From assembly GCF_949628215.1 (NCBI RefSeq), contig NC_134276.1, positions 14,163,690 to 14,227,689 of the forward strand: DNA of 64,000 nt, read 5' to 3'. The notes below the pieces were generated by a model that worked only from the letters and a program-made list of their open reading frames with translations, did no database searches and was not told the DNA's origin. Below are positions 1-9,654 of this stretch, in pieces. Source of the stretch: Phalacrocorax aristotelis (Eukaryota > Chordata > Aves > Suliformes > Phalacrocoracidae). A program made the translations under genes and the position numbers. How positions within the stretch are numbered: position 1 is the first letter of the stretch; each line of letters starts with the position of its first letter.

Positions 1-1104
1 CTCTGAATCGGAGAGATATGGATTTGATGGATGGACTGTTCGGTGGATGAGGAATTGGTGGGATGGTCACATCCAGAGGGTAGAGATCAACAGCTCAATG
101 TCCAGATGGAGACTGGTGACAAGTGTTGACCCTCAGGGGTCCATAGTAGGGTCAGTACTGTTTAATATCTTCATCAGTGACATAGACAGTGGAATCGAGT
201 GCACTCTCAGCAAGTTTGCAGACAACAACACCAAGCTGAGTGGTGCGATGACATGCCTGAGGGATGGGATGTCATCCAGAGGGACCTGGACAAGCTCAAG
301 AAGTGAGACCGTGTGAAGCTTATGAGGTCCAACAAGGCCAAGTGCAAGGTCCTGTATGTGGGTCAGGGCAACCCCTAATAGCAATACAGGCTGGGGGTTG
401 AAGGGATTGAGCGCAGCCCTGCGGAGAAGGACTTGAGGGTACAGGTTGATTAAAAGCTGGACATGAGCCAGCAATGTGTGCTTGCAGCCCAGGAGGCCAA
501 CTGTATCCTGGACTACATCAAAAGAAGCGTGGGCAGCAGGTCGAGGGAGGTGATTCTGCCCCTCTGCTCCGCTCTGGTGAGAGCCCACCTGCAGTGCTGT
601 GTCCAGGTCTGGAGCCCTCAGCACAAGAAAGACTTGGAGCTGTTGGAGTGGGTCCAAAGGAGGGCCACAAAAGCGATCAGAGGGCTGGAGCACCTCTCCT
701 ATGAGGAAAAGCTGAGAGAGTTGGGGTTGTTCATCCTGGAGAAAAGGAGGCTCTGGGGAGACCCTATTGCAGCCTTCCAGTACTCAGAAGGGACTTATAA
801 GGAAGATGGGAGCAAACTTTTCAGCAGGGCATGCTGCAACAGGACAAGGGCTAATTGTTTTAAACTGAAAGAGGGTAGATTCAGGCCATATATAAGGAAT
901 ACATTTTTTTAACTGTGAGGGTGGTGAAACAGGTTGCTCAGAGAGGTGGTAGATATGCCACCCCTGGAAACTTTCAAGGTCAGAGTGGGTGGAGTTTTGA
1001 GCAACCTGATCTAGTTGAAGATGTCCCTCCTCATTGCAGGGGGGGTTGGACTAGATGACCTTTAAATGTCCCTTCCAACTAAAACTACTTTATGATTCTA
1101 TGAT
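1..1104 (+). mobile_element. CR1 LINE, 3' part, cut by the window edge
   Basis: This is a non-LTR retrotransposon of the avian CR1 family. Translation gives the C-terminal part of CR1 ORF2, and the element ends in the typical CR1 3' UTR followed by a short TTCTATGAT-type tail at about 1090-1104. The text before the tail (ctagatgacctttaaatgtc) is the usual CR1 3' end seen in bird genomes. The 5' part lies left of base 1, so its full length is unknown. The copy is dead through frameshifts and a damaged active site. It stands next to the provirus that starts near 1300, and whether it inserted into or beside that provirus cannot be told here. Confidence 0.93.
47..912 (+). pseudogene. CR1 ORF2 remnant (end of reverse transcriptase and C-terminal region)
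   Basis: Two reading frames together carry CR1 ORF2 protein. Frame one (about 47-316) has the end of the RT palm, with a [24 protein letters not shown] block followed by the catalytic-motif region at 215-232, which reads FADNNT. In CR1 this place is normally an aromatic residue-Ala-Asp-Asp, so the second Asp is gone and an extra residue seems to be present. Frame two (463-912) carries the conserved C-terminal part with [18 protein letters not shown] and a [19 protein letters not shown] block. A frameshift and stops (TGA at 316, TAA/TAG near 378) separate them. No active protein is possible. Confidence 0.88.
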
Positions 1105-1299
1105 ATAACCTTAAACACGTGTAAACCTTTTTTGGTGGCATGTACCAAAGCACTTTTTATCTCTTGCTTTAAAATATTTTTTTTTTAAATCCAGATCTTA
1201 CTCAGCATCCGTCTCCTCAGCTCATCCCACTGACTATGCTTTTTACCATTTTACAAACCTAGCTTTCAGTAGTAGCTGAAAGATAAACAAAACACTATA
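1105..1299. other. Unassigned spacer between CR1 and provirus
   Basis: A short AT-rich stretch with a T-run around 1177-1186. I see no LTR and no CR1 text. It could be host flank, or 5' leader of the provirus that I do not recognise. The exact left edge of the provirus is therefore uncertain by up to about 200 bases. Confidence 0.4.
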
Positions 1300-1315
1300 A
1301 TTAGTAAGGAACAGG

Positions 1316-2188
1316 GTGTCATGGGATAATGGGGCCAGTAGTCTGGAATTAGAAGGGAAGGAAGCCAAACAACTGGGATCCCCCTCTAGGGAAGGGGACA
1401 TTGATAAAGCAATTGGAAAAGGAACAAAAGCCCTCAGCCTCTGGAGGCAACTCCTGTCAGGTGTGAGAGAAAGGTACCCCTTCAAAGAAGATACTGTATT
1501 TTGCCTAGGAAAACAGGTGACCATGGAGAAAGGTATCCAGTACCTGAGGGAACTAGCCGTGCTTGAGGTGATTTATGTTGACCTGGACGATCAACGGTCA
1601 TCCAAAGATCCAGCTGAAGCCAAGTGCACACAACCCGTGTGACAGAAGTTTGTACGGAGTGCACCATCCTCATATGCAAACTCATTGGCAGTGATGTCCT
1701 GGAAAGATGACGAGGCACCAATGGTGACGGAGGTGATTGATAAACTCTGGGAATATGAAGCGAATCTCTCTTCCTCACTTGTCTCTGCTGTTGAGAAACT
1801 GTCCCAAGAGCTCCAGCAACTCAAAGAAGATAGGTCCTACTCCCCAGTAGTACAGACCAGTATCTCAGCCATTAGGAGTAAGCATCCCTTTGCTCAAGAG
1901 AAAGGATACACATGACAGGGCACCCTATGATTTTACCTGCGTGACCATGGAGAGAACATGAAGAAGTGGGATGGAAAACCCACCTCAACCCTAGAGGCAA
2001 GGCTACATGAGCTGCAAGGGAAAACAATCACGCAGGGGAGTTTCTCCAGGACAGCTGCTGCTCCAGTTTCCAGTGAGCAATTCCCCAGATGGAGGAGCAT
2101 AAGCTCTGATTTTATTTCTGAGCTTAATAGAGACACTTGTGATTCATATTTACAAGAAGTGATTAACGAATACTATGATCAGGACTAG
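1316..2188 (+). pseudogene. ERVL-like gag remnant
   Basis: One frame runs from about 1316 to the TAG at 2186-2188 and is broken by TGA at 1640-1642, 1913-1915 and 1928-1930. The protein is hydrophilic, with an SREGDIDKAIGKGTKALSLW block, a VRERYPF block and a later coiled, Glu/Gln-rich stretch (VEKLSQELQQLKED) near 1790-1830. This is the style of avian ERVL-like Gag, whose product would form the particle shell. I see no CCHC zinc knuckle. The N-terminal matrix part seems to be missing. The frame is the same as that of the protease behind it. The assignment rests on position upstream of protease and on sequence style, so it is weaker than for pol. Confidence 0.75.
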
Positions 2189-2221
2189 AGGGGCCCTGCC
2201 TCCAGCCAGGTGGAGGAAAGG

Positions 2222-2620
2222 GATAACCGGGCTTACTGGACTGTGTGGATCTGATGGCCTGGCACGTCCGACCCACAGGAGGAGTATAAAGCTTTAGTGG
2301 ACACTGGCGCACAGTGCACCTTAACGCCATCAAACAATATAGGGGCAGAACCCATCAGCATTGCTGGAGTGACAGGGGGATCCCAAGAGCTAACTGACTT
2401 GGAGGCTGAAGTGAGCCTAACCGGGAATGAGCGGCAGAAGCACCCCATTGTGACTGGCCCAGAGGTTCCGTGCATCCTTGTCATAGACTACCTCAGGAGA
2501 GGACATTTAAAAGACCCAAAAGGGTACAGGTGGGCTTTTGGTGTAGCTGCCTTGGAGACAGAGGAAAGCTGTCTACCTTGCCTGGCCTCTCGAAGGACCC
2601 TTCTGTTGTGGGGTTGCTGA
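2222..2620 (+). pseudogene. Retroviral aspartic protease remnant
   Basis: The active-site motif DTGA is at 2300-2311, in the setting VDTGAQCTLTPS, followed by an ISIAGVTGG flap-like region and the ILVIDYLRRG segment near the C-terminus. This is the retropepsin fold, which works as a dimer and cuts the Gag-Pol precursor. The reading frame equals that of gag, broken by TAG 2186-2188 and TGA 2252-2254. It leaves the frame of the reverse transcriptase around 2560-2580 and runs into a stop at 2618-2620. The catalytic triplet itself is intact. Confidence 0.88.
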
Positions 2621-3549
2621 GGGTCAAAGAACAACAGGTGCCAATCGCCACCACAACAGTGCACCGGCGGCATTATCACACCAACCGAGACTCCCTGATT
2701 CCTATCCATGAGCTCGTTCACCAACTGAGGAGCCAAGGAGTCATCAGTAAGACCCACTCACCCTTTAACAGTCCCATATTGCCGGTGCGGAAATCTAACG
2801 GAGAGTGGAGGCTAACAATAGACTACTGTGGCCTGAACGAAGTCACTCCACTGTTGAGTGCTGCTGTGACGGTCATGCTAGAACTTCAATACGAACTGGA
2901 GTCAAAGGCAGCCAAGTGGTATGCCACAATTGATATTGCTAATGCATTCTTCTCAATCCCTCTGGCAGCAGAGTGCAGGCCACAGTTTGCTTTCATTTGG
3001 AGGGGCGTCCAGTACACCTGGAATTGACTGCCCCAGGGGTGGAAACACAGTCCTACCATTTGCCATGGGCTGATGCATAATGCTTTGGAGCAAGGTGGAG
3101 CTCCCGAACACCTTCAATACATTGATGACATCATCATGTGGGGCAATACAGCAGAAGAAGTTTTTGAGAAAGGAGAAAAAATAGTCCAAATCCTTCTGAA
3201 GGCTGGTTTTGCCATCAAACAAAGTAAGGTGAAGGGACCTGCACAAGAGATCCAGTTCTTAGGAATCAAATGTCAAGATGGACATTGTCAGATCCCAATG
3301 GATGTGACCAACAAAATAGCAGCCATGTCTACACCAACTAGCAAAAAGGAAACACAAGCTTTCTTGGGCGTTGTGGGTTTTTGGAGAATGCATATTCCAA
3401 ATCGACCCCTAGGGTTTTGGAGTCGGGGATACAGAGGGTCCGAAGCCCACTATACTCCAACTGAAAAAGAGATATTGGCAGCATATGAAGGGGTTCGAGC
3501 TGCTTCAGAAGTGGTTGGTACTGAGGCACAGTTGCTCCTGGCACCCTGA
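2565..3549 (+). pseudogene. Retroviral reverse transcriptase remnant
   Basis: The frame is open from about 2470 to 3549 except for TGA at 3025-3027. It shows the fingers segment with a Ser-Pro-Phe-Asn-Ser-Pro block near 2760, the first catalytic Asp in TIDIANAFF (Asp codon 2932-2934), a broken LPQGW block right after the 3025 stop, and YIDD at 3118-3129 with both Asp intact. VKGPAQEIQFLGIKC follows. At about 3405 the text jumps from the FWRMHIPN end of the palm/thumb straight into the RPLGFWSRGY connection segment, which indicates an internal deletion. The enzyme copied viral RNA into DNA in the ancestor, and this copy cannot be made. Confidence 0.93.
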
Positions 3550-3555
3550 CTGCCA

Positions 3556-4284
3556 GTGCTGGGCTGGATGTTCAAAGGAAACATCCCCTCTACGCACCAT
3601 GCAACTGATGCTACGTGGAGTAAATGGGTTGCACTGATCACCCAGCGGGCTCGAGTAGGAAACCCCAGTCGCCCAGGAACCTTGGAAGTGATTATGGACT
3701 GGCCAGAAGGCAAAGATTTTGGATTATCACCAGAGGAGGAGGTAACACATGCTGAAGAAGCCCCACTCTATAACAAACTTCCAGAAAATGAGGAGCAATA
3801 TGCCCTGTTCACTGATGGGTCCTGTTGTCTTGTGGGAAAGCACCGGAGATGGAAGGCTGCTGTATGGAGTCCTACACGACAAGTAGCAGAAACTGCTGAA
3901 GGAGAAGGTGAATCGAGCCAGTTTGCAGAGGTAAAGGCCATCCAGCTGGCCTTAGACATCGCTGAATGGGAAAAGTGGCCAGTGCTCTATCTCTATACTG
4001 ACTCCTGGATGGTGGCAAATGCCCTGTGGGGCTGGTTACAGCAGTGGAAGCAAAGCAACTGGCAGCGCAGAGGCAAACCCATCTGGGCTGTCACATTGTG
4101 GCAAGATATTGCTGCCCGGGTAGAGAACCTGGTTGTAAAGGTACGTCATGTGGATGCTCACATCCCCAAGAGTCGGGCCACTGAAGAACATCGGAACAAC
4201 CAGCAGGTGGATCAGGCTGCCAAGATTGAAGTGGCTGAGGTGGATCTGGACTGGCAGCATAAGGGTGAACTATTTCTAGCTTGA
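3556..4284 (+). pseudogene. Connection and RNase H domain remnant
   Basis: This continues the pol frame after the TGA at 3547-3549. A THHATDATWSKWVALITQRA connection segment leads into RNase H at about 3800. The four acidic active-site residues of the family can be read: Asp in LFTDGSC (3814-3816), Glu in FAEVKA, Asp in YTDSW, and Asp in QQVDQAAK near the end. The VRHVDAH block is also present. RNase H removes the RNA strand during reverse transcription. The stretch is open for 242 codons, the longest intact reading frame in this window, and ends at TGA 4282-4284. No separate gene start is implied, because this is part of a Gag-Pol polyprotein. Confidence 0.92.
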
Positions 4285-5134
4285 TGGGCATGACACCTCA
4301 GGCCATCAAAAGATGCAACATACTGATGGGTTCGTGATCGAGGGGTGGACTTGACCATGGATATTATTGCGCAGGTTATCCACGAATGTGAAACATGCGC
4401 TGCAATCAAGCAAGCGAAGCGGGTAAAGCCTCTGTGGTATGGGGGATGATGGCTGAAATATAAATACGAGGAGGCCTGGCAAATTGGTTATATCACACTC
4501 CCACAAACCCACCAAGGCAAGCGCCATGTGCTTACAATTGTGGAAGCAACGACTGGCTGGCTGGAAACATATCCTGTCCCCCACGCCACTGCCCGGAACA
4601 CTATCCTGGGTCTTGAAAAAGAAGTCCTGTGGCCACACGGCACCACGGAGAAAACTGAGTCAGACAACAGGACTCCTTTTTGAAACAACCTCATAGATAC
4701 TCGGGCCAAAGAGCACAGCATTGAGTGGGTGTATCACATCCCCTATCACACACCAGCCTCTGGGAAAATTGGAAGATAAAATGGACTATTAAAGACTACA
4801 CTGAGAGAAATGGGGGGGTGGAATATTTAAACACTGGGATACACATTTAGCAAAGGTCACCTGGTTAATCAACATGAGGGGATCTGCCAGGCGAGCTGGC
4901 CCTGCCCAATCAGAACCCTTACGTACTGAGGATAGGGATAGAGTCCCTGTAGTGCATGTAAAAAATAAGATGGGGAGAACAGTCTGGGCTCTTCCTGCCT
5001 CAAGCAAAGGCAAACCCATTCGTGGGATTGCATTTGCTCGAGGACCTGTGTGCACTTGGTGGGTGATACAGGAGGATGGAGGAGTCCAGTGTGTACCTCA
5101 AGAAGATTTGATTTTGGGTGAAAACAGCCAATGA
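4285..5134 (+). pseudogene. Retroviral integrase remnant
   Basis: The zinc-binding N-terminus (HHCC) shows as a SGHQ remnant near 4300 and HECETC at about 4381-4398. The catalytic core follows in one frame: WQIGYITLPQTHQGKR, then TESDNRT (second Asp of DDE kept), then WVYHIPYHTPASGKIGR. The first core Asp is expected where Gly is read (GGT, about 4483-4488) and the Glu is expected where Gly is read (GGA, 4771-4773). Stops lie at 4324, 4447, 4681, 4777 and 4828, with frame changes near 4293 and 4820. The C-terminal domain (4874-5134) is open and contains KGKPIRGIAFARGP. The assignment is firm; the enzyme is dead. Confidence 0.9.
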
Positions 5135-5593
5135 ACTGAATAATATGCTGTTAATTGCTATATAATGTTGTATGTCACCACTACTATGGTTGCTATATGC
5201 CATATTAATGGTATCATTGTGAGAACCTCCCAAATTAATTAAAAAAAATGAACTTTCAATTGAACCAAACAAAATGCAGCAGTGATAGAACAAGGACTAA
5301 CAGTGCAGCGGTAATGGAACGAGGACTGACTTCTGCATGCAACAATCCAAAGATCACACACAGCACCTCTCTGAAGGAATCGTACAATAGATGGAACCCA
5401 AAGTCATGGACTAAATTAACTCAATGGACATTTCACTGACATTTTACAGGGGTGGTCCATAGACTAGGGGAATGATAAATTAAATCTGTATATTCTGTTA
5501 AAGGATGAGAAGGCAGGTAGGGATTTTTGAAATGGTATTGGATAGTATGGGACCTGAGCATGATGTAAATGATATGGAATAAGGGGTCGATAC
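5135..5593 (+). other. Provirus 3' leader without env
   Basis: The stretch lies between the integrase stop and the LTR. It holds no transmembrane or signal-peptide coding region, which fits an env-less ERVL-like element. It contains a short duplication-like pair, 'tgatagaacaaggactaac' (5283-5301) and 'aatggaacgaggactgact' (5313-5331), and a 63-codon open frame at 5248-5439 that I would not call a gene. A purine-rich run (aataaggggtcga) ends just before the LTR and is the likely polypurine tract that primes plus-strand synthesis. Confidence 0.6.
5580..5593 (+). other. Likely polypurine tract of the provirus
   Basis: The run ataaggggtcgata sits directly before the TGTCATGG start of the 3' LTR, the place where retroviruses keep their plus-strand primer. 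The purine run is interrupted by 'tc', so it is either degenerate or family-specific. Confidence 0.55.
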
Positions 5594-5940
5594 TGTCATG
5601 GTTTTAGCTGGGATAGAGTTAATTTTCTTTACTGCAGCTGGCATAGTGCTGTGCTTTGGAGTTAGCATGAAAACAATGTTGATAACACACCGATGTTTTG
5701 GTTGTTGCTGGGTAGTGCTTGTACTAGTCAAGGACTTTTCCAGCTTCCCATGCTCTGCCGGGTGCACGAGAAGGCGGGAGGGGAGGGGGCACAACCAAGA
5801 CAGCTGATCCAAACTGACCAAAGGGATATTCCATATCATGTGATGTCATGCCCAGTACATTAACTGGGGGGACTGGGGGAAACAGCGATTGCGGCTCAGG
5901 GACCAGCCATGGTGTGTGAGGACTAGCATTTTCTGTTACA
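5594..5940 (+). repeat. Partial 3' LTR of the provirus
   Basis: It starts with TG in TGTCATGGTTTTAGCTGGGA and aligns by eye with the solo LTR at 24496-25099 for about the first 260 bases (the agttaat, gttgataacacac.gatgtttt and gacagctgatcc.aactgaccaaagg.atatcc blocks). After the CRE-like TGATGTCA at 5841-5848 the two LTRs part. This copy continues with aactggggggactggggg and agcgattgcggctcaggga, which the solo LTR lacks. I can see no polyadenylation signal and no CA end, so the right part is lost. The right edge is uncertain by about 20-30 bases. Confidence 0.8.
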
Positions 5941-6264
5941 CCATTCTACTGCAAACAGATGAATATGAGAGAGGCATTACAGCTTCTGCAGGGAGAGATT
6001 GAAGAGTCTTGGACTATTTATTCAAGGAAGACAAAAAATTCAAGAGGTCATGATGCAGGTATAAAAAGCTGCAGGTAGGCTAACAAAAGTGGTACAAATG
6101 TTTCTATTTATTCTTTCTGATGAAGAAGAAAGAAGTATTGCATTTAGTACAGCCATCCTTTTTTTCCCTTTCTTAATCCAGCCAATAATTACCAGAAAGA
6201 ATAATTTCTACAAACCAAAGAGTTTTGTAGCAATAAAACCAAAAATTTTAGTGACATATATTTA

Positions 6265-6335
6265 GTAATTATTTTATTAATTATTAATTATTAATTATTG
6301 ATTATTAATCACGATTAATTATTAGTCATTATTTC
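6265..6335. repeat. AT-rich simple repeat (TTAATTA type)
   Basis: Repeated ttaattatt units run from 6265, with a palindromic character around cgattaattattagtcatt. This is a simple sequence repeat. Confidence 0.75.
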
Positions 6336-7249
6336 ATCCACATAGTCGTTACTGACAAGAATTGGGAAAAATTGGAGTCTTCCAAATATGATAACATTAG
6401 ACCCCATTCTGGATAAGTTCTGTGCTTTTATGTTGTTCATTAGCTTGCTACATCACTGAGCAATTTTAGAAAAACCCTGTAATTGAAAGTTAGAGTCTAA
6501 TCGCCACTAGGAATGGTCTCCTTTCTAATTCCAGTTCAGTTTTATCTCCTGAAGATTTAGGTTTCTGCTCCTTTCAAAAACGTTAATTACTGATATAATT
6601 ATTCTTCTTCCAGTTCACGTATATCCTCACCTTCTTTTGAATCCCACTGATCTCTTGCCCTGTTGATATCCTGCGGTAATGATCTCCACAGTCATGTCTT
6701 AGGCGAGGAAAATATTTTGTCTCATTTTGATTTTTTCTGTTTTGCTTTATGTTTCCTCATTTCTGCACTGCAGTATAGGGCACTTCCCATTTCTTTAGCA
6801 ATGTATTACTTCACATATTTGTCTCACTTATTTATCTTAATAAATTTTTAAAAGAAACATCTCCAAAACTCTTCCTCTATCAGTATTGTTTCTCCCTTGC
6901 TCTAAACTTTCTTGAATAAAGAATAAACTTGCTAGAGGCAGAATTTTTTAATACATAGCTGAAAGGCTCCTGTAATGTATATTTTTCCCTATGGAAACCT
7001 ATATGTTATTGATTACTAAAAAATATTTCAAAGCATGTTTGCTCATAATTCTTTAAATGTACTTTCTATAATGATGCTAAAAGTAGACGCAATTATAAAT
7101 GTACAGGTTTTGAGAGAGTGTTGCATTAGGGTGTTAGAAAAATAGATATTACTTTTTTTGGACATTTCTTTGTTTCATTAGTTCCTTTAAGGAAAGAAGC
7201 TTTCATTTAGTTTTCATTTATTTTCCCATTAAAAATCCCAAAGTAGGAG

Positions 7250-7291
7250 GGTTGGTTGGAAAAATTATAATGAAATATTTTCTAACCAGCC
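7250..7291. other. Inverted repeat with 14-bp stem
   Basis: Arms 7250-7263 and 7278-7291 pair over 14 positions, 12 Watson-Crick and two G-U, around a 14-base loop. Function is unknown and chance is possible. Confidence 0.5.
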
Positions 7292-8493
7292 AGCGGTTCT
7301 TAAAATTTGAAATATTTCACAGTAACAGTTCTCTTTAGGCAAAGGACTAGTAGAATTCAGGTCTTATTTTCTACCTAATTATTCAGCAGCCCACCAAAAA
7401 CACTGTTTTGCTTGTGATACAGAGACTGGATTTCCAGGGTTTCTGGGTCTGGGACTTTGTCACAGAGAATTCTGAAAAATAAAGACTTTACTGTAAAATG
7501 AGAATGATACAAAAATCAAACAAAAAAAAAGGAAAAGAAAGAATACTCTACATGAAATATGTTTGTACTTGTCACAATACTATGATTCAGCCTATCTGCT
7601 TAGGTTTAATGGAGTAGCCTCAGAAGGTTAGCTATGAAAAGTCCTTAGATTTCAACTTACCAATGCTTATATTGCAACAGCTTTCATAACTCTGAACCAT
7701 TTTACATTCTTGACAAACAAAACAAAGCGGGAAACACTTTTTGAGGAATCAAATATGTCTGATCAGAACAATCTCTCAACTTTTGCCAAAAAAAACCCGA
7801 CAGTATTATTCTAAAACATAATTTAGTTCTTCTATTTTTTTAATATACATTTATTGCATAGTTTCATTCTTTGGATGATTATCTCATGTCTTCAAGCTGC
7901 AGCTAGTCAGAGACTTACCAAATACATACTCAGGTTTTAGCACAATGGGCCTATATCCCATTTAAATTTTCCATATACTTTCAAAATAGTAGTTGCCTGT
8001 TGCCCTTCTTGGTCCCAGACCTCCACACTGTAAAATTAAAAATCTGAGAATGCCATTAGATATTATAATCTGTCAGTTTTGCTGTAGTGTAACAGAGGAT
8101 GTAGAGAACTCTATTATCAAGAAAAACGTGGCATTTTTTTGTAAACTTCAAGAAATAGTGATGAAAAAAAACCAACAGAAAACAATTCAGGAGTAATATG
8201 TGAAAGAATGAAGGTGTGTGGTTGATACTGATGGAGAGAACGTTTCAGCCCCCCAAAATTGTAAAAATTGTTCAAAACCAGTTCATCTTTGAAAAAATAT
8301 GGCCTTCTGTAATACTGCCACCATCAAATAGACCTTTAGTGAATTGAGCAAATAATCATCATGTGAGTTGAAACTGCCTAAGGTCAGTTTTCACTGAAGC
8401 ACTGAATTTTTCTAGGATTTCAAGAGAGGTTAGAAGAATAAATTCAGAACACAAGTACTGTAACTGACACGTCAGCTGGTTCCTCTCTCCACT

Positions 8494-8514
8494 CCCCCCT
8501 CCCCCCTCCCCCCC
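8494..8514 (-). other. C-tract cluster, G-quadruplex potential on the minus strand
   Basis: Three C runs of 6, 6 and 7 bases are separated by single T residues. Read on the minus strand these are G6-A-G6-A-G7, enough for four or more GGG stacks. The plus strand could form an i-motif. Confidence 0.6.
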
Positions 8515-9433
8515 ACTTTTTATTTTTTTCCATATTTTGAATATACTTATTCAGGTTGCATAGTGGCAGGTTTCTAGGCAAAGAAGAAACTCTAGGGGGG
8601 AGAATGTATTCATCAGTTAATTGCTGTAGGAATACTATACGGTATCTCTTTCTAAATTCAAAGGCAAGAAAGTTGTTATCTGTGAAGAAAAAAAAAGTAA
8701 AAATATGCTGAGCATGCCACTCCATGTTAATTATCTTGGTTACATCTACAACCTTACACATTTGTATGCTCACCTTGTCATTCTGCAGAATCTGAACCCC
8801 TGATATTGAACAGCAGGTGCATGGGAAAAGTACAAAAGAAAGTTAAATCAAAGGTAGGACTGAAGGTCTTGTAATGATGGCACTAGGAAAACAGGATATT
8901 TAAGTCAGTTCTTGATTTGGCTGTGTGTGCACTGAGGAGCAAGACACATTTCCTTCTGCTAACCTTTCTCCCTATCCACAAAATACAGAAGATATTTTAT
9001 TCAACTTATTTTTTTGTCAGTTTGTCATTTAGTCTATGAACATTTTTGGGGGAAAGATGTGTCTTACTGGAGGCTTATGTGGAACTGAACACAATGGGAC
9101 TTGTCAATTGAGAATTCTCAGCTCTGCCAGAATACTGGAAAGCAATAAGAAGCAAAGCAGAATAAAGATGTTCTTATTTCAAGTAGCAAGTACAGACAGG
9201 TATAATAATTTAATTTAAATGGGCAACTGAAGGGAGAAGAGCAATCAACACAACAGTAACCGTTTTCCATCATTCAGAGACCTTTAAAACAGAGAAAGTG
9301 AAAGAAAGATCTTAAAGCTATTATATATTTCTGACTTTATTTCCTAAGGCTGACATTCAGTCATTAATGAAATACACTTTGGTTTTATTTGTGTGATGTG
9401 TTTTGTATTTTCAAAGTTCTTGATTCACTTTCC

Positions 9434-9526
9434 TATATATGTGTCTGTATATATGTATATATACCTGAATACACATATCCATACAAATTTATACAATATA
9501 TACATAGTATATATACATACATACTG
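9434..9526. repeat. TA/TG dinucleotide microsatellite, imperfect
   Basis: Alternating tatatatgtg, gtatatatgtatatatacc and atatatacatacatac units are interrupted by unique bases. Confidence 0.7.
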
Positions 9527-9654
9527 AATACTGAAGCATGCTTGAGAGCATTCTGTCTAGAACAAGAGTTTTTTCCTTTTAATTTCTTAATGAGGAGTCA
9601 TTAGATGTGATAGGATTAAACTGGTTGATTTGGACAGATCACCTGCAGCTGCTG

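Larger units (their letters stand above)
1300..5940 (+). mobile_element. ERVL-like (class III) endogenous retrovirus, 5'-truncated, defective
   Basis: Domains appear in retroviral order on the plus strand: gag (1316-2188), protease (about 2222-2600), reverse transcriptase (about 2600-3405), RNase H (about 3790-4284), integrase (about 4285-5134), an env-less 3' leader (5135-5593), then an LTR that begins TGTCATGG at 5594 and breaks off near 5940. The lack of env and the general sequence style fit the ERVL-like group common in birds. No 5' LTR is visible. The element carries many stops, at least three frame changes and one internal deletion, so it is an old fossil. Family assignment is from recognition of the domain style, not from a search. 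Confidence 0.9.
5940..9654. other. AT-rich non-coding stretch
   Basis: I see no gene and no transposon here. Small structures are listed apart: an AATTAT repeat at 6265-6335, a 14-bp hairpin at 7250-7291, a C-tract cluster at 8494-8514, and TA/TG dinucleotide repeats at about 9434-9526. Open frames are short and lack any recognisable protein. Confidence 0.6.
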
